Positions 1-9,312 are shown, counted from the stretch's first letter. The stretch is 64,000 bases of DNA from JAMZMI01 sp039944535 (GCA_039944535.1 JBDUYP010000001.1:186001-250000); one strand, 5' to 3'. The notes: generated from the letters alone by a model not told the origin. Numbers and translations are program-made.

Positions 1-1022
1 ACCCCATCGAACTGGAGAGAAATGGCAAAAGAAACACATGTGTGCAGGACCATCAGCGGCACTACAACCTTCAGATATTGATGAGCATATTTTGCCACAA
101 AAACACCTCCGAATGCAAATAGTATTGGGTAAATGCCCAGTGCGTAATAGGCTTTGCCGCTTCCGAGGATTAAAAGTGATATTACAAAGAGATAAGTAAG
201 ACCGAAGACTCTGAAGTGCTTTTCTTTCTTGGAAAAAAGCAAGACTATCACAGCCGTGAGCCATAGTAAAATACCTTGCAGGTTCATCATGATCTGGCCA
301 ACGATGAAATCCAGAACGCCCACATGCACAAGCTGTCTTTCGCGGAGTTCTTCCATGTGAGTGAGAACAGGCCAGTTGTGGTTATACTGCCAAATGAGAT
401 TGGGCAGAGCGATCATGAGCCCCAACCCAAGCCCCATGACGAAGTGTTTTGAGAGAAAGAGCTTTCTGTCTTTTAAAAGCAGAAGCCCCAGCGTAAATGC
501 CGCATAAATGAAAACAATGGAATACTTTGTGAGAAAGCCTAAACCCCCAACCAGACCGATCCAAATCCAAATTTTGGGATCTTGTTTTTTAACCAAAAGA
601 AGCATGAGGTAGCTGGAGAGCAGCCAGAAAAACTGGTTGAATGAAACCGGCTGGCAAAGGGCGTTGGAGTGGAGAAAAGATGGCGATAGAATATATGCCA
701 GACAGGCCAAAAATGTTGCGGTTCGCTTACCGCCCAGTTCTTTCACTGCACACCCAATGATGACAAGGTTAGCCGCGCCGATCAGCGCCGGAAATAGCCG
801 AAGTGCAAAAGCCGTATTCCCGAAAAGGACAGTGGCTGATTTTCCAATCAGGGCGATCATGGGAGGAACCGCTATAAAACCAAATGCCAGGTGCTCGCTC
901 TGTGCGTAATAGAGATAAGCATCTCTATGCAATTCCAGATTGTCATAGGTGAAAAAATGGATCAGAAGCTTGATCACCACAAATATCGCGACGAGATGCT
1001 TTTCGGTGAGGGACGATTTCAT
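1..1022 (-). CDS. ArnT/PMT-like membrane glycosyltransferase, partial
   Basis: An open frame runs leftward from an ATG at 1022 and leaves the window at base 1, so about 340 N-terminal residues are visible and the C-terminus is missing. It is a polytopic membrane protein with many hydrophobic helices. Near the N-terminus it has an acidic loop (NLELHRDAYLYYAQSEH), followed by an FGFIAVPPMIALIGK stretch, as in GT39/GT83-type enzymes that move sugars from polyprenyl-phosphate donors. Further on, PNLIWQYNHNWPV and GSGKAYYALGIYP are typical of this family in Bacteroidota. The likely role is periplasmic sugar transfer to lipid or protein; substrate unknown. Family assignment is from motif recognition only. 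Confidence 0.8.
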   Translation of the reverse strand, partial: MKSSLTEKHLVAIFVVIKLLIHFFTYDNLELHRDAYLYYAQSEHLAFGFIAVPPMIALIGKSATVLFGNTAFALRLFPALIGAANLVIIGCAVKELGGKRTATFLACLAYILSPSFLHSNALCQPVSFNQFFWLLSSYLMLLLVKKQDPKIWIWIGLVGGLGFLTKYSIVFIYAAFTLGLLLLKDRKLFLSKHFVMGLGLGLMIALPNLIWQYNHNWPVLTHMEELRERQLVHVGVLDFIVGQIMMNLQGILLWLTAVIVLLFSKKEKHFRVFGLTYLFVISLLILGSGKAYYALGIYPILFAFGGVFVAKYAHQYLKVVVPLMVLHTCVSFAISLQFDG

Positions 1023-1153
1023 ATTGGTTTAAATCTAGTGCTTTTCGGGTAGTCACACACAAATGTGAAAATACCAGAACAGTAGATCGAGCCCCACAAA
1101 GAAGTCCTGGGAAAAGGCGATTTTGAGTTGAGAAAACCAGGACTGACGAAAGT

Positions 1154-2413
1154 TTAAATGCTTGCCAGCGCTTTTTCCAGATCGTCCCAGATGTCCTCTA
1201 CGTTTTCTACCCCCACAGACAGGCGGATCATCTTTTCGGTTAGACCAAGGGCATTTTTTAAATCACAATCCACATCCGCGTGTGTCATGCTATATGGATG
1301 CTGGCATAGGCTCTCTGTACTGCCGAGACTCACGGCCAACTTGATCAATTTCATGTTATTCAGCACCTTGAAAGCCTCTGCCTCTCCGCCTTTCACATCA
1401 AAGGAAAGCATTGCTCCTGGCGATGAGTATTGTTTTTTGTAAATGGGGTATTCCTTAGAAATTTCAGGCAGCAGCCCCAAATAATGAACTCTTTCCACCT
1501 TCGGATGCACGGCCAGGCGTTTGGCGATCTCCTCCGCATTGGCGGCCTGCTGGTCCATCCGCACTTTCAGGGTTTCCAGGCTCCTCATGAGCAGCCAGCT
1601 CGTCCAGGGGCCCGCCATGTTGCCAATGAATGTCCTAAAGCCCTTTACCCGTGCTATCAAAGCCTTGCTGCCCAGACAAGCCCCGGCTACCACATCGCTA
1701 TGCCCACCGATGTATTTGGTGGCGGAGTAGAGCACCAGATCAGCGCCATGTTTGAGTGGATGTGACCACAGCGGCCCCATGTAGGTGTTGTCAACGGCGA
1801 GCAGCACCTGATTATCTTCATCTGAAAAAGCATCAGCTATGCGTTTACACATTTCTATGTCAATCAGTGCATTGGTGGGGTTAGCCGGGGTTTCGATGTA
1901 AATCATCTTCAGATTGCCTTCTGCCGATTTGGCTATTTCCTTTATTTGCTCTTCGGAATAGTCCGGTCTGAATTCGGCTGTTTTGATGCCGTATTGCCCG
2001 AGGATCTTTCGGATAAAATGATCCGTGCCTCCATAAACCGGAGCACTGTGAATAAGAAGATCACCCGGCTTGAGAAACTCAAAAAGTGTGGATGTGATGG
2101 CAGACATGCCACTTTCGAAAACAGCACAGTCTTCGGCATTGTCCCACAGTGAAAGCCTGTTTTCCAGTATCTCCAGATCAGGGTTGTTGAGCCGGCTGTA
2201 GATAAGACCCAGTTCTTCATTTTCATGCTTTTCGCGCAGACCATACGCCACCTCAAAGAAGGCTTTGCCTTCTTCTGCAGATTTAAAAACGAACGTGCTG
2301 GTTTGGAAAATGGGTGGTTTTACGGCTCCTTCTGATAGCTCAGGTTTGTAGCCGTAAGACATCATCATACTTTCTGGTCTCATGGGGGCTTTACTTTTCT
2401 CAAATGTAGCCAA
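1154..2413 (-). CDS. Cystathionine gamma-synthase family PLP-dependent enzyme
   Basis: A 419-residue Cys/Met-metabolism fold-type I PLP enzyme. The segment SATKYIGGHSDVVAG carries the lysine expected to form the Schiff base with PLP. Other family marks are the YSRLNNPDLEILE segment, the FESGMSAI region and AVDNTYMGPLWSHPL before the PLP lysine. It probably catalyses gamma-replacement or gamma-elimination on homoserine esters, cystathionine or methionine; the sequence does not separate gamma-synthase from methionine gamma-lyase. The start is uncertain: the frame opens at a TTG at 2413 and the first in-frame ATG is at 2380 (residue 12). It stands alone, divergent from the sensor gene at 2671. 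Confidence 0.88.
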   Translation of the reverse strand: MATFEKSKAPMRPESMMMSYGYKPELSEGAVKPPIFQTSTFVFKSAEEGKAFFEVAYGLREKHENEELGLIYSRLNNPDLEILENRLSLWDNAEDCAVFESGMSAITSTLFEFLKPGDLLIHSAPVYGGTDHFIRKILGQYGIKTAEFRPDYSEEQIKEIAKSAEGNLKMIYIETPANPTNALIDIEMCKRIADAFSDEDNQVLLAVDNTYMGPLWSHPLKHGADLVLYSATKYIGGHSDVVAGACLGSKALIARVKGFRTFIGNMAGPWTSWLLMRSLETLKVRMDQQAANAEEIAKRLAVHPKVERVHYLGLLPEISKEYPIYKKQYSSPGAMLSFDVKGGEAEAFKVLNNMKLIKLAVSLGSTESLCQHPYSMTHADVDCDLKNALGLTEKMIRLSVGVENVEDIWDDLEKALASI

Positions 2414-2670
2414 TGCCCCAGATACGTTCTTTCAATATATTGTACTGGCAGTCTATTCATCTATTATTATTTAGAATAGAAGAATATATTTCTATTATCG
2501 CCTACCGCAGGACTTTTTCGCAGAAAAAAACGCTAGAGCTTGATGGTTTTTTGGAGGTGTGTCCTGAGTCCGGCTTTATTCACTGATTGATTGAATAATC
2601 ACAGGGCTAAGTTGAAAAACTAAACTGCACTTCTGTTTTATTTGCTTCACCTAAAGGCTATTTTCCCACT

Positions 2671-4476
2671 ATGAAGTACTTCAGCCTTTCTATTCTTCTC
2701 ATACGAACTCTGTTTTTGGGTGCTCAGGATCTGGACAGCCTGAAAATGGGTCTGGCTCAGGCTGAATCTGACTCGCTTAAGCACTATTATAACATAGAAA
2801 TAGGATACGTGCTCATGTTTGATTATCCGGATTCTGCTAGAAACTACTTTCTGAAAGGCCTGAGTTATTCTCAAAAACTGGAGCAAAAGGCAAAGATTGC
2901 GAGTAGTCTGACGCTCACTGGGGTTACTTACTATTTGAATGGTCAATTTGAAGAGGCAATGCGCTACTACCTGAAAGCTTTGGCTATTTCACAACGGACT
3001 GAAGACAATAGATATACCGGAATTATTTCAAATAATATCGGAGCTGTTTATTTCGAAATGAAAGAATACGAAAAAGCAGAGAGTCATTACGGGAATGCCA
3101 TTTCATTATTTGAGGTAGCTGAAGATACTTTTTGGTTGAGTAATGCTCTGAACAACATGGGAAATGTTCTGGAGAAGACAGAGCAGTATGAACCGGCGCT
3201 AACCATTTATAAAAAGTCATTAAGTCTGGCTGAGATCAGTGGAAATGAGGAGGCAATAGGATCTGCCATGGGTAATCTTGGGAATGTATATATGGCTTTG
3301 GGCAGAGACCGGGAGGCATTGCAGCAATATCGGCAGGGTGTTTTGTATCAGAAAAATGCCGATGACAGGATCGCTGAGGCCATCAGTTATAACAATATAG
3401 GTCGGCTTTTGGGTAAAGAGGGAAGGTATACGGAAGCTGTACTAAACCACAAGAAAGCACTTTCTATCGCTGAGGAAATCGGCCATCTGGAAACGCTGAA
3501 AAACGGTAAAAAGTGGTTAGGTGATGTGTACAATAAAATGGGTCTTTTCGAAAAGGCCTATGAAACCCAAAATGAGTTTATAGTGCTCAGCGACAGCCTT
3601 GTAGGCTTAGAAAAAGCCAAAGCAGTGGAGGAATTGAATCAAAAATATGAATCAGAGTTGAAGGAGCGCACTATCGCCGAATTGGAGCTGGACAAAAAAA
3701 ATGCGGCCCTTGCTCTTGCCAAGTCCAACAATCAGCGAAATACCTTCATCTTTATTGCACTATTGATAGTCTTCATTGCGGTGTTTCTATATTACCTGTA
3801 CAACACCAAAAGAAAGACCTCCGACATTCTGGCTATCAAAAACAATCAAATCTCCAAAGCACTGGATGAGAGAGAAGTTTTGCTAAAGGAGATTCACCAT
3901 AGGGTAAAAAACAATCTGCAAGTAGTATGGAGTCTTTTGAGGCTGCAGGGCAGATCACTCAACAATGAAGTGGCTCGCGAAGCTCTGACACAAGGCCAAA
4001 ACAGGGTGAAATCCATGGCCCTTGTTCATCAGAGACTTTATAGTACAGACGACCTTCGTGGAGTTTCCGTTCAGGATTATTTCGAAAAGCTCACTTCCGA
4101 ACTGTTCATGGCCTTCGGTGTGAGTCACGTCGATTACAAAGTAGAAACGAGCCACATTAAGCTGGATATCGACACCATGGTTCCTTTAGGGCTCATTGTA
4201 AACGAGCTGATGACCAATGCCATCAAGTATGCTTTTCCGGAGGAAAAAGAGGGCGGGTTGGTAGAGCTGACCATGTCAGAGGAGAGTGACAAACTCGTCG
4301 TGCGGCTAAGGGACAATGGAGTAGGCATGGACGAGGAATCGTTGAAAAAAGGTAATTCCTTTGGCTGGAAAATGATCCGTTCATTGTCGCGAGAACTGAA
4401 AGCTGAGATTGAAATTTTGAATAATAATGGCACGACCATTAACCTTAGTCTTTCACGGTATAAATTAGTGGTATGA
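2671..4476 (+). CDS. TPR-sensor histidine kinase, HisKA_2 type (unit 1)
   Basis: A 601-residue sensor kinase. Residues 1-18 look like a signal peptide and are followed by tandem TPR repeats to about residue 320, a short coiled coil, and one membrane helix (about 356-378). The cytoplasmic part has the motif EIHHRVKNNLQ with the His pair at 409-410, typical of HisKA_2 kinases, then an HATPase with NELMTNAIKYAF and DNGVGMD. The topology puts the TPRs in the periplasm, so the input is probably a protein or peptide partner. The stop overlaps the start of the LytTR regulator at 4473 (ATGA), so the two are translationally coupled. It is a close paralogue of the kinase at 40926, sharing even the YLYNTKRKTSDIL linker type. 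Confidence 0.9.
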   Translation: MKYFSLSILLIRTLFLGAQDLDSLKMGLAQAESDSLKHYYNIEIGYVLMFDYPDSARNYFLKGLSYSQKLEQKAKIASSLTLTGVTYYLNGQFEEAMRYYLKALAISQRTEDNRYTGIISNNIGAVYFEMKEYEKAESHYGNAISLFEVAEDTFWLSNALNNMGNVLEKTEQYEPALTIYKKSLSLAEISGNEEAIGSAMGNLGNVYMALGRDREALQQYRQGVLYQKNADDRIAEAISYNNIGRLLGKEGRYTEAVLNHKKALSIAEEIGHLETLKNGKKWLGDVYNKMGLFEKAYETQNEFIVLSDSLVGLEKAKAVEELNQKYESELKERTIAELELDKKNAALALAKSNNQRNTFIFIALLIVFIAVFLYYLYNTKRKTSDILAIKNNQISKALDEREVLLKEIHHRVKNNLQVVWSLLRLQGRSLNNEVAREALTQGQNRVKSMALVHQRLYSTDDLRGVSVQDYFEKLTSELFMAFGVSHVDYKVETSHIKLDIDTMVPLGLIVNELMTNAIKYAFPEEKEGGLVELTMSEESDKLVVRLRDNGVGMDEESLKKGNSFGWKMIRSLSRELKAEIEILNNNGTTINLSLSRYKLVV

Positions 4477-5168
4477 GCAAGCCATCGATACTAATAGTAG
4501 AAGACGAAGCGCTGATCGCCGATGATATGGCGGAGATTCTCGAGATGCATGGGTTTATAGTTTCTGACATTGTGGATGAGGCTGTGGATGCTTTGAGCAG
4601 CATCGAGAAAAACAACCCCGACATGGCTTTGCTTGATATCAATATCAAGGGCGAAGAGGACGGTATCTCGCTTGCATCGAGGTTGGAAATCCCTTTTGTG
4701 TTTATCACTTCATTTTACGATCAGAAAACCATACAACGCGCCAGCAAAGTGAACCCTTCTGGTTATCTGGTAAAACCTTTTAGTGAGAATGAATTAATTG
4801 CCAATGTCGAGCTGGCATTGACTAAACAAAAGGTGCTTGCAAAGTCAATTCAAGCTCCTGAGAAACTATTTTTTCGCCAAGATCAGGAGATCCTTTCTGT
4901 CATGTCGGATCAGATTGTTTACGCTGAGGCGTTTGATAATTACACGAATCTGTTCACTCGGGATAGCAAATACATCATCAGCCATACGCTCAAAAGTGTG
5001 GAAGAAAAACTCAACCCGCTTGGATTTATCAGAGTACACCGATCCTACCTCATCAACTTCAAGTTGATCGATAGCATATCCGAAAACTCAGTTTTTCTAA
5101 CCGGACACAAAGTGCAGATCAGTAAATCTTATAGAAAGAACCTGATGGATCAATTGACCCTGATTTAA
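4473..5168 (+). CDS. LytTR-family response regulator (unit 1)
   Basis: A 231-residue regulator with an N-terminal receiver domain (acidic pair in IVEDE, phospho-acceptor D55 in ALLDINIKG, the conserved TS and K in FITSF and LVKPFS) and a C-terminal LytTR DNA-binding domain (about 130-230; IVYAEAFDNYTNLFT, FIRVHRSYLINF). It overlaps the upstream kinase gene by 4 bp and is presumably phosphorylated by it. The likely target is the large secreted gene starting 111 bp downstream, whose leader carries a 21-bp-period direct repeat. Orphan unit 3 has the same repeat, so this regulator may also act there. It closely resembles the regulator at 42800. Confidence 0.92.
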   Translation: MSKPSILIVEDEALIADDMAEILEMHGFIVSDIVDEAVDALSSIEKNNPDMALLDINIKGEEDGISLASRLEIPFVFITSFYDQKTIQRASKVNPSGYLVKPFSENELIANVELALTKQKVLAKSIQAPEKLFFRQDQEILSVMSDQIVYAEAFDNYTNLFTRDSKYIISHTLKSVEEKLNPLGFIRVHRSYLINFKLIDSISENSVFLTGHKVQISKSYRKNLMDQLTLI

Positions 5169-5190
5169 CTCACCATACATTTTGGACGAG

Positions 5191-5222
5191 TTACTAAATG
5201 GTTTGGTCAACTCACTAAATCC
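5191..5222 (+). promoter_or_regulatory. Candidate LytTR binding site, unit 1
   Basis: Two copies of a T[TC]ACTAAAT motif begin at 5191 and 5212, exactly 21 bp apart. LytTR regulators such as AgrA bind two imperfect direct repeats separated by about two helical turns. The site lies between the LytTR regulator gene and the large secreted gene it probably controls. The same arrangement is conserved at 18884-18915 ahead of orphan unit 3. Function is inferred from position and period. Confidence 0.65.
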
Positions 5223-5278
5223 CCCTTTCACAGCACCGGTAATGAGACGAAATTGAATTTCAATTCAATAAATCGTCT

Positions 5279-8200
5279 ATGAAATATTTTTATTCTTTTC
5301 TATTTACAATACTCTTCTTTCTTCCCGATTTGTCTAGCCAGGACTTGCTAGACAAGTGGAGTGATGAAGTTAATCACTCTACACATTTTGCTGATTTCAC
5401 AGATGCGGGAGCAGATGATCAGGGCAATGTTTACTTAGTCGGATATAAGAGTGGTGATATTGTTTTGGCAAAGTATAGCAGCAGTGGCTTGGTCTGGGAG
5501 CGCACTTGGGATGGAGGGAACATCGATAGACCGGAGGCACTTGCAGTAGATGGCGATGGCAATGCCTATATCGTAGGCTCTACGGATGCCGATGGAACAG
5601 GGAAATTGGAAGCCCTTGTGATCAAGTACAACAGCGCGGGCACAGTGTTATGGTCAGATGCATACAATTATAGCGGGGGTGGCAGTTCGATTTATGACGG
5701 GGTTTATAACGATGTAGAATGGGATGGATCCAATTTGTACGCGGTGGGTACTCAATACGTTGGAGCGGCGACTGCACAGAATTTGCTCATAGCAAAATTC
5801 ACCCCTACAGGTACACGTACCTCTAAGACCTATGATAATGGCTACAGCAAAGAATACGGTCACTCAATCGCACTGAGTGATGATCATGTACATGTGATGG
5901 CGATCGTGAATCCTGATGAAAGTGGGTATGGAGATCTGCGCTACCTGAAACTAGATAAAACATTTACATCATCAACTACGCCAGATAGAGATCAATTTGT
6001 GGATGTAAACTTGAATAGTGTAACTGGATTCTCAGCTTCTGAAAATGGTGATTACGCAGCAGTAATAAAAGATGAAGGGAGTACCACTAGTTTTTATGTT
6101 TTTTCAGGCGGAAACACCAATAGTACTACAGAGGGAGATATAACCAATGTGAAAGATGTCTATATCCATGGTACAAACATTTACCTAACAGGAAGTGATA
6201 CCTTCGAATCACAAGAGAAACTGGTGTTTGCTAAATATTCACCTACTGGTGTTCGATCATACCTGAAGGTTTATGAAACAAGTACTGGCAATACTGACCA
6301 TGGGTTTCGTAGCTCTGTAGGGGCTAAGATTTATATGAAAAATTCAGGGAGTCAAATAGGTGTATTAGGCAATGTGGTTGAGGCATACGATAATGGGCAT
6401 AATCATTATGAGCGATTGGGAGAAGTGGTATTCGAGGCGTCTACTGGAGAGCAGTTGCAGTCCTATTATGGAGAAATTGTGAGTGTTAATAATGCTAAAT
6501 ATGGATTTGTCGCACCAGAGAATGTTATTATCGTAGCGACAGGTCCTATTTCTGTCGACATGAATGTGCTGTGTGTGGTACCGGATTTTGATCTTGGTAG
6601 TGACATCTCTCAAGTGTATAATACTGAAGGAAATAGTTTTGAGCTGGATGCCGGAGCAGGTTTTTCTGGATACTTATGGTCTACCGGTGAGACAACTCAA
6701 CAAATCACTGTTACCATAGCAGGGGAATATATAGCAACTGTGACCAATGAAAATGGATGTACGGCTACTGATACTATCCAGACGATCACCACACCAGCCG
6801 ATCAAACCATAACTTGGGAGCAAACTTTAGATGCTATCTATAGAGATGACAATATCATGCTTGTGGCTACTAGCTCATCGGGGCTTGATGTTTCATTTGA
6901 ATCAAGTGATAACACCATCGCAGAACCTATATATGTAACAGATCATTGGGAGCTTGAAATTAAAGCCGCCGGAATAGCTACAATTACCGCAATGCAAGAT
7001 GGAGATGACGATTATGATGCAGCCACTTCTGTAGATAAATCCATCACTGTCGATTACTTAGACTATTACTGGGTAGGAGGTACTGGGATATATGGTAAAA
7101 GCACCAGTACAAATAGCGCAGGGGTTTGGGCGACTACTTCAGGGGGAACTACCCTTCATGCATATCATCCTGACCAATATTGTAATGTAATCTTTGATGC
7201 CAACAGTTTTGATGGTGCAGATCAGGCGGTGAGATCACCTGCCAGTTCTTTGTTGGAATGTCATGATTTTGATGCTAGTGCGGTCACAAACTATCCTAGC
7301 TTTGAATTGGAAAAACTGGAGGTATATGGCTCTTTTACATTTGGAGATGCCATAGCGTTAATGAATTATTTATACTTCAAATCTGATGAAACGGAAGAAG
7401 TAGATTTCGCTGGAGTAGAAATTTACGATCAATTTGAATCACTAAGACTATACTTCCATGGACTGGGTACTTATCAAGTGACGGGTGACCTGATTAATAA
7501 GGACGCTACTCTAAGTATTGGATCTGGCACCTTGGAAATAATAAGTGGGGCTACTCTGACCACCACACAGCCAATTGATTTGGGCGCTGGAGCATCTCTG
7601 GTCAATAACGGGGCGATCATATTCGAATCTGGAGCAACATTTTATGATGAAGCAGGTTCATCTTTTTCGGGCAATGATTTTATATTCAAAAGAAATACGC
7701 CTCATGATGAGAACACCGGTAAGTATAGCATAGTCGGTAGTCCTGTTGATGGTACCTCCACTAGTGTCCTGGGTAGCCTGGTTTACAAGTACGATGAGTC
7801 TCAGGACTATTTAGTAGATGAAGGGATAAATCGTTTTGTAGAAGTAACCTCCCCTGAGAATATGTCATCAGGTTCGGCCTATTTTTCGGCTTATACCGGG
7901 GAAATTGAGGTACACGGTTTACCTACTACAGGCACTGTTGACATTCCTTTATCTTATACCGCAAGTGCTGGAGCAGAGGCAGATTATGATGGTTTTAATT
8001 TAGTGTCAAATCCATATCCTTCTCGAATTCAAGTTCTTCCATTTAGTGATTACGAAGGATTTTTGACAGAGAATGGCCCTGATGGTACAGGGGCTATTGC
8101 AGGCTCTATCTACCTATGGAGAGATGAAGGGAGTAATGGGGGCAGGAGAACCAATGCAGACTACATGGTAGCAAATTCATTAGGAGAGGTTTCAGGAAAT

Positions 8201-8992
8201 AGCGCAACCAGCATTGAAGCTTATCAAGGTTATATCAACACATTCCAAGGCTTTTTTGTGCAGGCAACAGGGCCTGGTAAAACCGTGTCCTTTACCAATG
8301 CAATGAGAAGACCAGGGCTTACAAGCCCAGATTCCAGGTTCTATAGGCAAGCTGGAGAAGATATTTTTAAAATTAGGGTGAGCTTAGAATCTGAAACAGG
8401 TTTTTCAGAAATGCTGATAGGGTTTCCTGAAAATGCTGAACCAGGCAAAGACTTGCGGTATGATGCACTCAGGTTGAGTAACAATGATTTAGATATTTCT
8501 TCTCTAATAGAAGGAAAAAGATATGCCATACAAGGCCGTCCTCTTAGTCAAGAACCAGAGGTCATTCCGCTTTTTTTCCAAACAAATGAAGCTGCGGTAC
8601 ACCAATTGGAGATCACTCTGGAAGCATTGCCAATTGGAGTTGAGATCGTTTTGATTGATAGTTATCTCAATAAAACCATTGCCGTTTCTGAGGATTTCAA
8701 ATACGCCTTTAATTCGGCATCAGGGCAATTTGCTGATAGGTTTGTGCTGAGCACAGCAGCAAACGTACTTGCGCTAGATGATCGGAAGGTAAGTATTTAT
8801 GCTCACGAAAAAGTGCTTCATATCCAATCGGCCGGGTCTCAATCTGCAGCATATAGACTCTTTGATCTGTCGGGCCATCAGGTACACTTGGCGGAAGTTA
8901 CCGGCTCGGCAGCCATTGACCTGAGTAATCTGGCAAGTGGCGTTTACATCGTTTCGGATGGTATTGAGAGCAAGAAAATTATTTTGAAATAA
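5279..8992 (+). CDS. Large T9SS-secreted protein with SBBP-type propeller head (unit 1)
   Basis: 1237 residues. A signal peptide (1-20, ending LSSQ) is followed by a beta-propeller-like region of SBBP-type repeats (about 25-430; for example GNVYLVGYKSGDIVLAKYS), a PKD/Ig-like stretch around 440-500 (YLWSTGE, CTATDTI), an MBG-like Ig domain (about 505-595) and a unique segment. Residues 800-1150 form the C-terminal region shared by all seven large proteins (GKYSIVGSPV, FNLVSNPYPS, QGFFVQ). The last 75 residues are a T9SS type A sorting domain ending SNLASGVYIVSDGIESKKIILK-like. Predicted to be exported and anchored or released by T9SS. It follows its two-component pair; its 3' end is nearly identical in DNA to other units. 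Confidence 0.87.
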   Translation: MKYFYSFLFTILFFLPDLSSQDLLDKWSDEVNHSTHFADFTDAGADDQGNVYLVGYKSGDIVLAKYSSSGLVWERTWDGGNIDRPEALAVDGDGNAYIVGSTDADGTGKLEALVIKYNSAGTVLWSDAYNYSGGGSSIYDGVYNDVEWDGSNLYAVGTQYVGAATAQNLLIAKFTPTGTRTSKTYDNGYSKEYGHSIALSDDHVHVMAIVNPDESGYGDLRYLKLDKTFTSSTTPDRDQFVDVNLNSVTGFSASENGDYAAVIKDEGSTTSFYVFSGGNTNSTTEGDITNVKDVYIHGTNIYLTGSDTFESQEKLVFAKYSPTGVRSYLKVYETSTGNTDHGFRSSVGAKIYMKNSGSQIGVLGNVVEAYDNGHNHYERLGEVVFEASTGEQLQSYYGEIVSVNNAKYGFVAPENVIIVATGPISVDMNVLCVVPDFDLGSDISQVYNTEGNSFELDAGAGFSGYLWSTGETTQQITVTIAGEYIATVTNENGCTATDTIQTITTPADQTITWEQTLDAIYRDDNIMLVATSSSGLDVSFESSDNTIAEPIYVTDHWELEIKAAGIATITAMQDGDDDYDAATSVDKSITVDYLDYYWVGGTGIYGKSTSTNSAGVWATTSGGTTLHAYHPDQYCNVIFDANSFDGADQAVRSPASSLLECHDFDASAVTNYPSFELEKLEVYGSFTFGDAIALMNYLYFKSDETEEVDFAGVEIYDQFESLRLYFHGLGTYQVTGDLINKDATLSIGSGTLEIISGATLTTTQPIDLGAGASLVNNGAIIFESGATFYDEAGSSFSGNDFIFKRNTPHDENTGKYSIVGSPVDGTSTSVLGSLVYKYDESQDYLVDEGINRFVEVTSPENMSSGSAYFSAYTGEIEVHGLPTTGTVDIPLSYTASAGAEADYDGFNLVSNPYPSRIQVLPFSDYEGFLTENGPDGTGAIAGSIYLWRDEGSNGGRRTNADYMVANSLGEVSGNSATSIEAYQGYINTFQGFFVQATGPGKTVSFTNAMRRPGLTSPDSRFYRQAGEDIFKIRVSLESETGFSEMLIGFPENAEPGKDLRYDALRLSNNDLDISSLIEGKRYAIQGRPLSQEPEVIPLFFQTNEAAVHQLEITLEALPIGVEIVLIDSYLNKTIAVSEDFKYAFNSASGQFADRFVLSTAANVLALDDRKVSIYAHEKVLHIQSAGSQSAAYRLFDLSGHQVHLAEVTGSAAIDLSNLASGVYIVSDGIESKKIILK

Positions 8993-8995
8993 ACT

Positions 8996-9056
8996 CCCCT
9001 CCTTGGAGGGGTTGGGGGTGGGTTTAACCCATCCCTATATCCCTTCCCAAGAAGGG
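8996..9056 (+). repeat. Hairpin-forming spacer between large gene and micropeptide, unit 1
   Basis: A perfect inverted repeat CCCCTCC-TT-GGAGGGG (8996-9011) is followed by GGGTTTAACCC (9020-9030) and CCCTTC-CCAA-GAAGGG (9041-9056). The same spacer recurs almost unchanged in units 4 and 5, and its first hairpin recurs in units 3 and 6. It may be a dispersed Bacteroidota intergenic repeat, but its constant position suggests an effect on transcript ends or read-through into the micropeptide gene. Confidence 0.75.
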
Positions 9057-9072
9057 ACTAAAAAATACAACC

Positions 9073-9243
9073 ATGAAAAACTCAATCATAAAAACACTCG
9101 CAATTCTACCTGTATTGATGACCGCCTTGCCAGCCATGGCACAAGGTGCACCACCAGCTACACCTATTGACGGGGGGCTCAGTTTGCTGCTGGCTGCAGG
9201 AGGAATCTATGGATTTAAGAAGTTGAGAGATAGTAGAAAGTAA
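9073..9243 (+). CDS. PID-CTERM-like micropeptide (unit 1)
   Basis: A 56-residue peptide starting MKNSIIKTLAILPVL. It has a signal peptide with probable cleavage after AMA (residue 23), about ten residues (QGAPPATPID), a GG, a short hydrophobic helix (LSLLLAAGGIYGF) and a basic end (KKLRDSRK). The order PID-GG, hydrophobic segment, basic tail matches C-terminal sorting signals of the PEP-CTERM/PID-CTERM type handled by exosortase-like enzymes. The family name is from memory and untested. There is almost no passenger between the two signals. It lies 80 bp after the large gene and before a terminator, and six near-copies exist in the window. Confidence 0.85.
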   Translation: MKNSIIKTLAILPVLMTALPAMAQGAPPATPIDGGLSLLLAAGGIYGFKKLRDSRK

Positions 9244-9282
9244 CAAGGCGAGTCGAACTGGAAACAGTTAGGCGATTTATGA

Positions 9283-9312
9283 AGCGGTCTTCGAAAGGAG
9301 ATCGCTTTTTTT
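9283..9312 (+). terminator. Rho-independent terminator after unit 1
   Basis: The stem AGCGGTCT / AGATCGCT (with a G-U pair) around a TCGAAAGG loop is followed by a run of T. It sits 40 bp after the micropeptide stop. A nearly identical copy follows unit 2, showing the duplicated block extends past the gene. Confidence 0.85.

Noticed and set aside
1103..1144. AGTCCTGG ... CCAGGACT inverted repeat downstream of the glycosyltransferase start region
   Set aside because: Only 8-bp arms around a 26-bp loop and no T run; too weak to call a terminator or operator.
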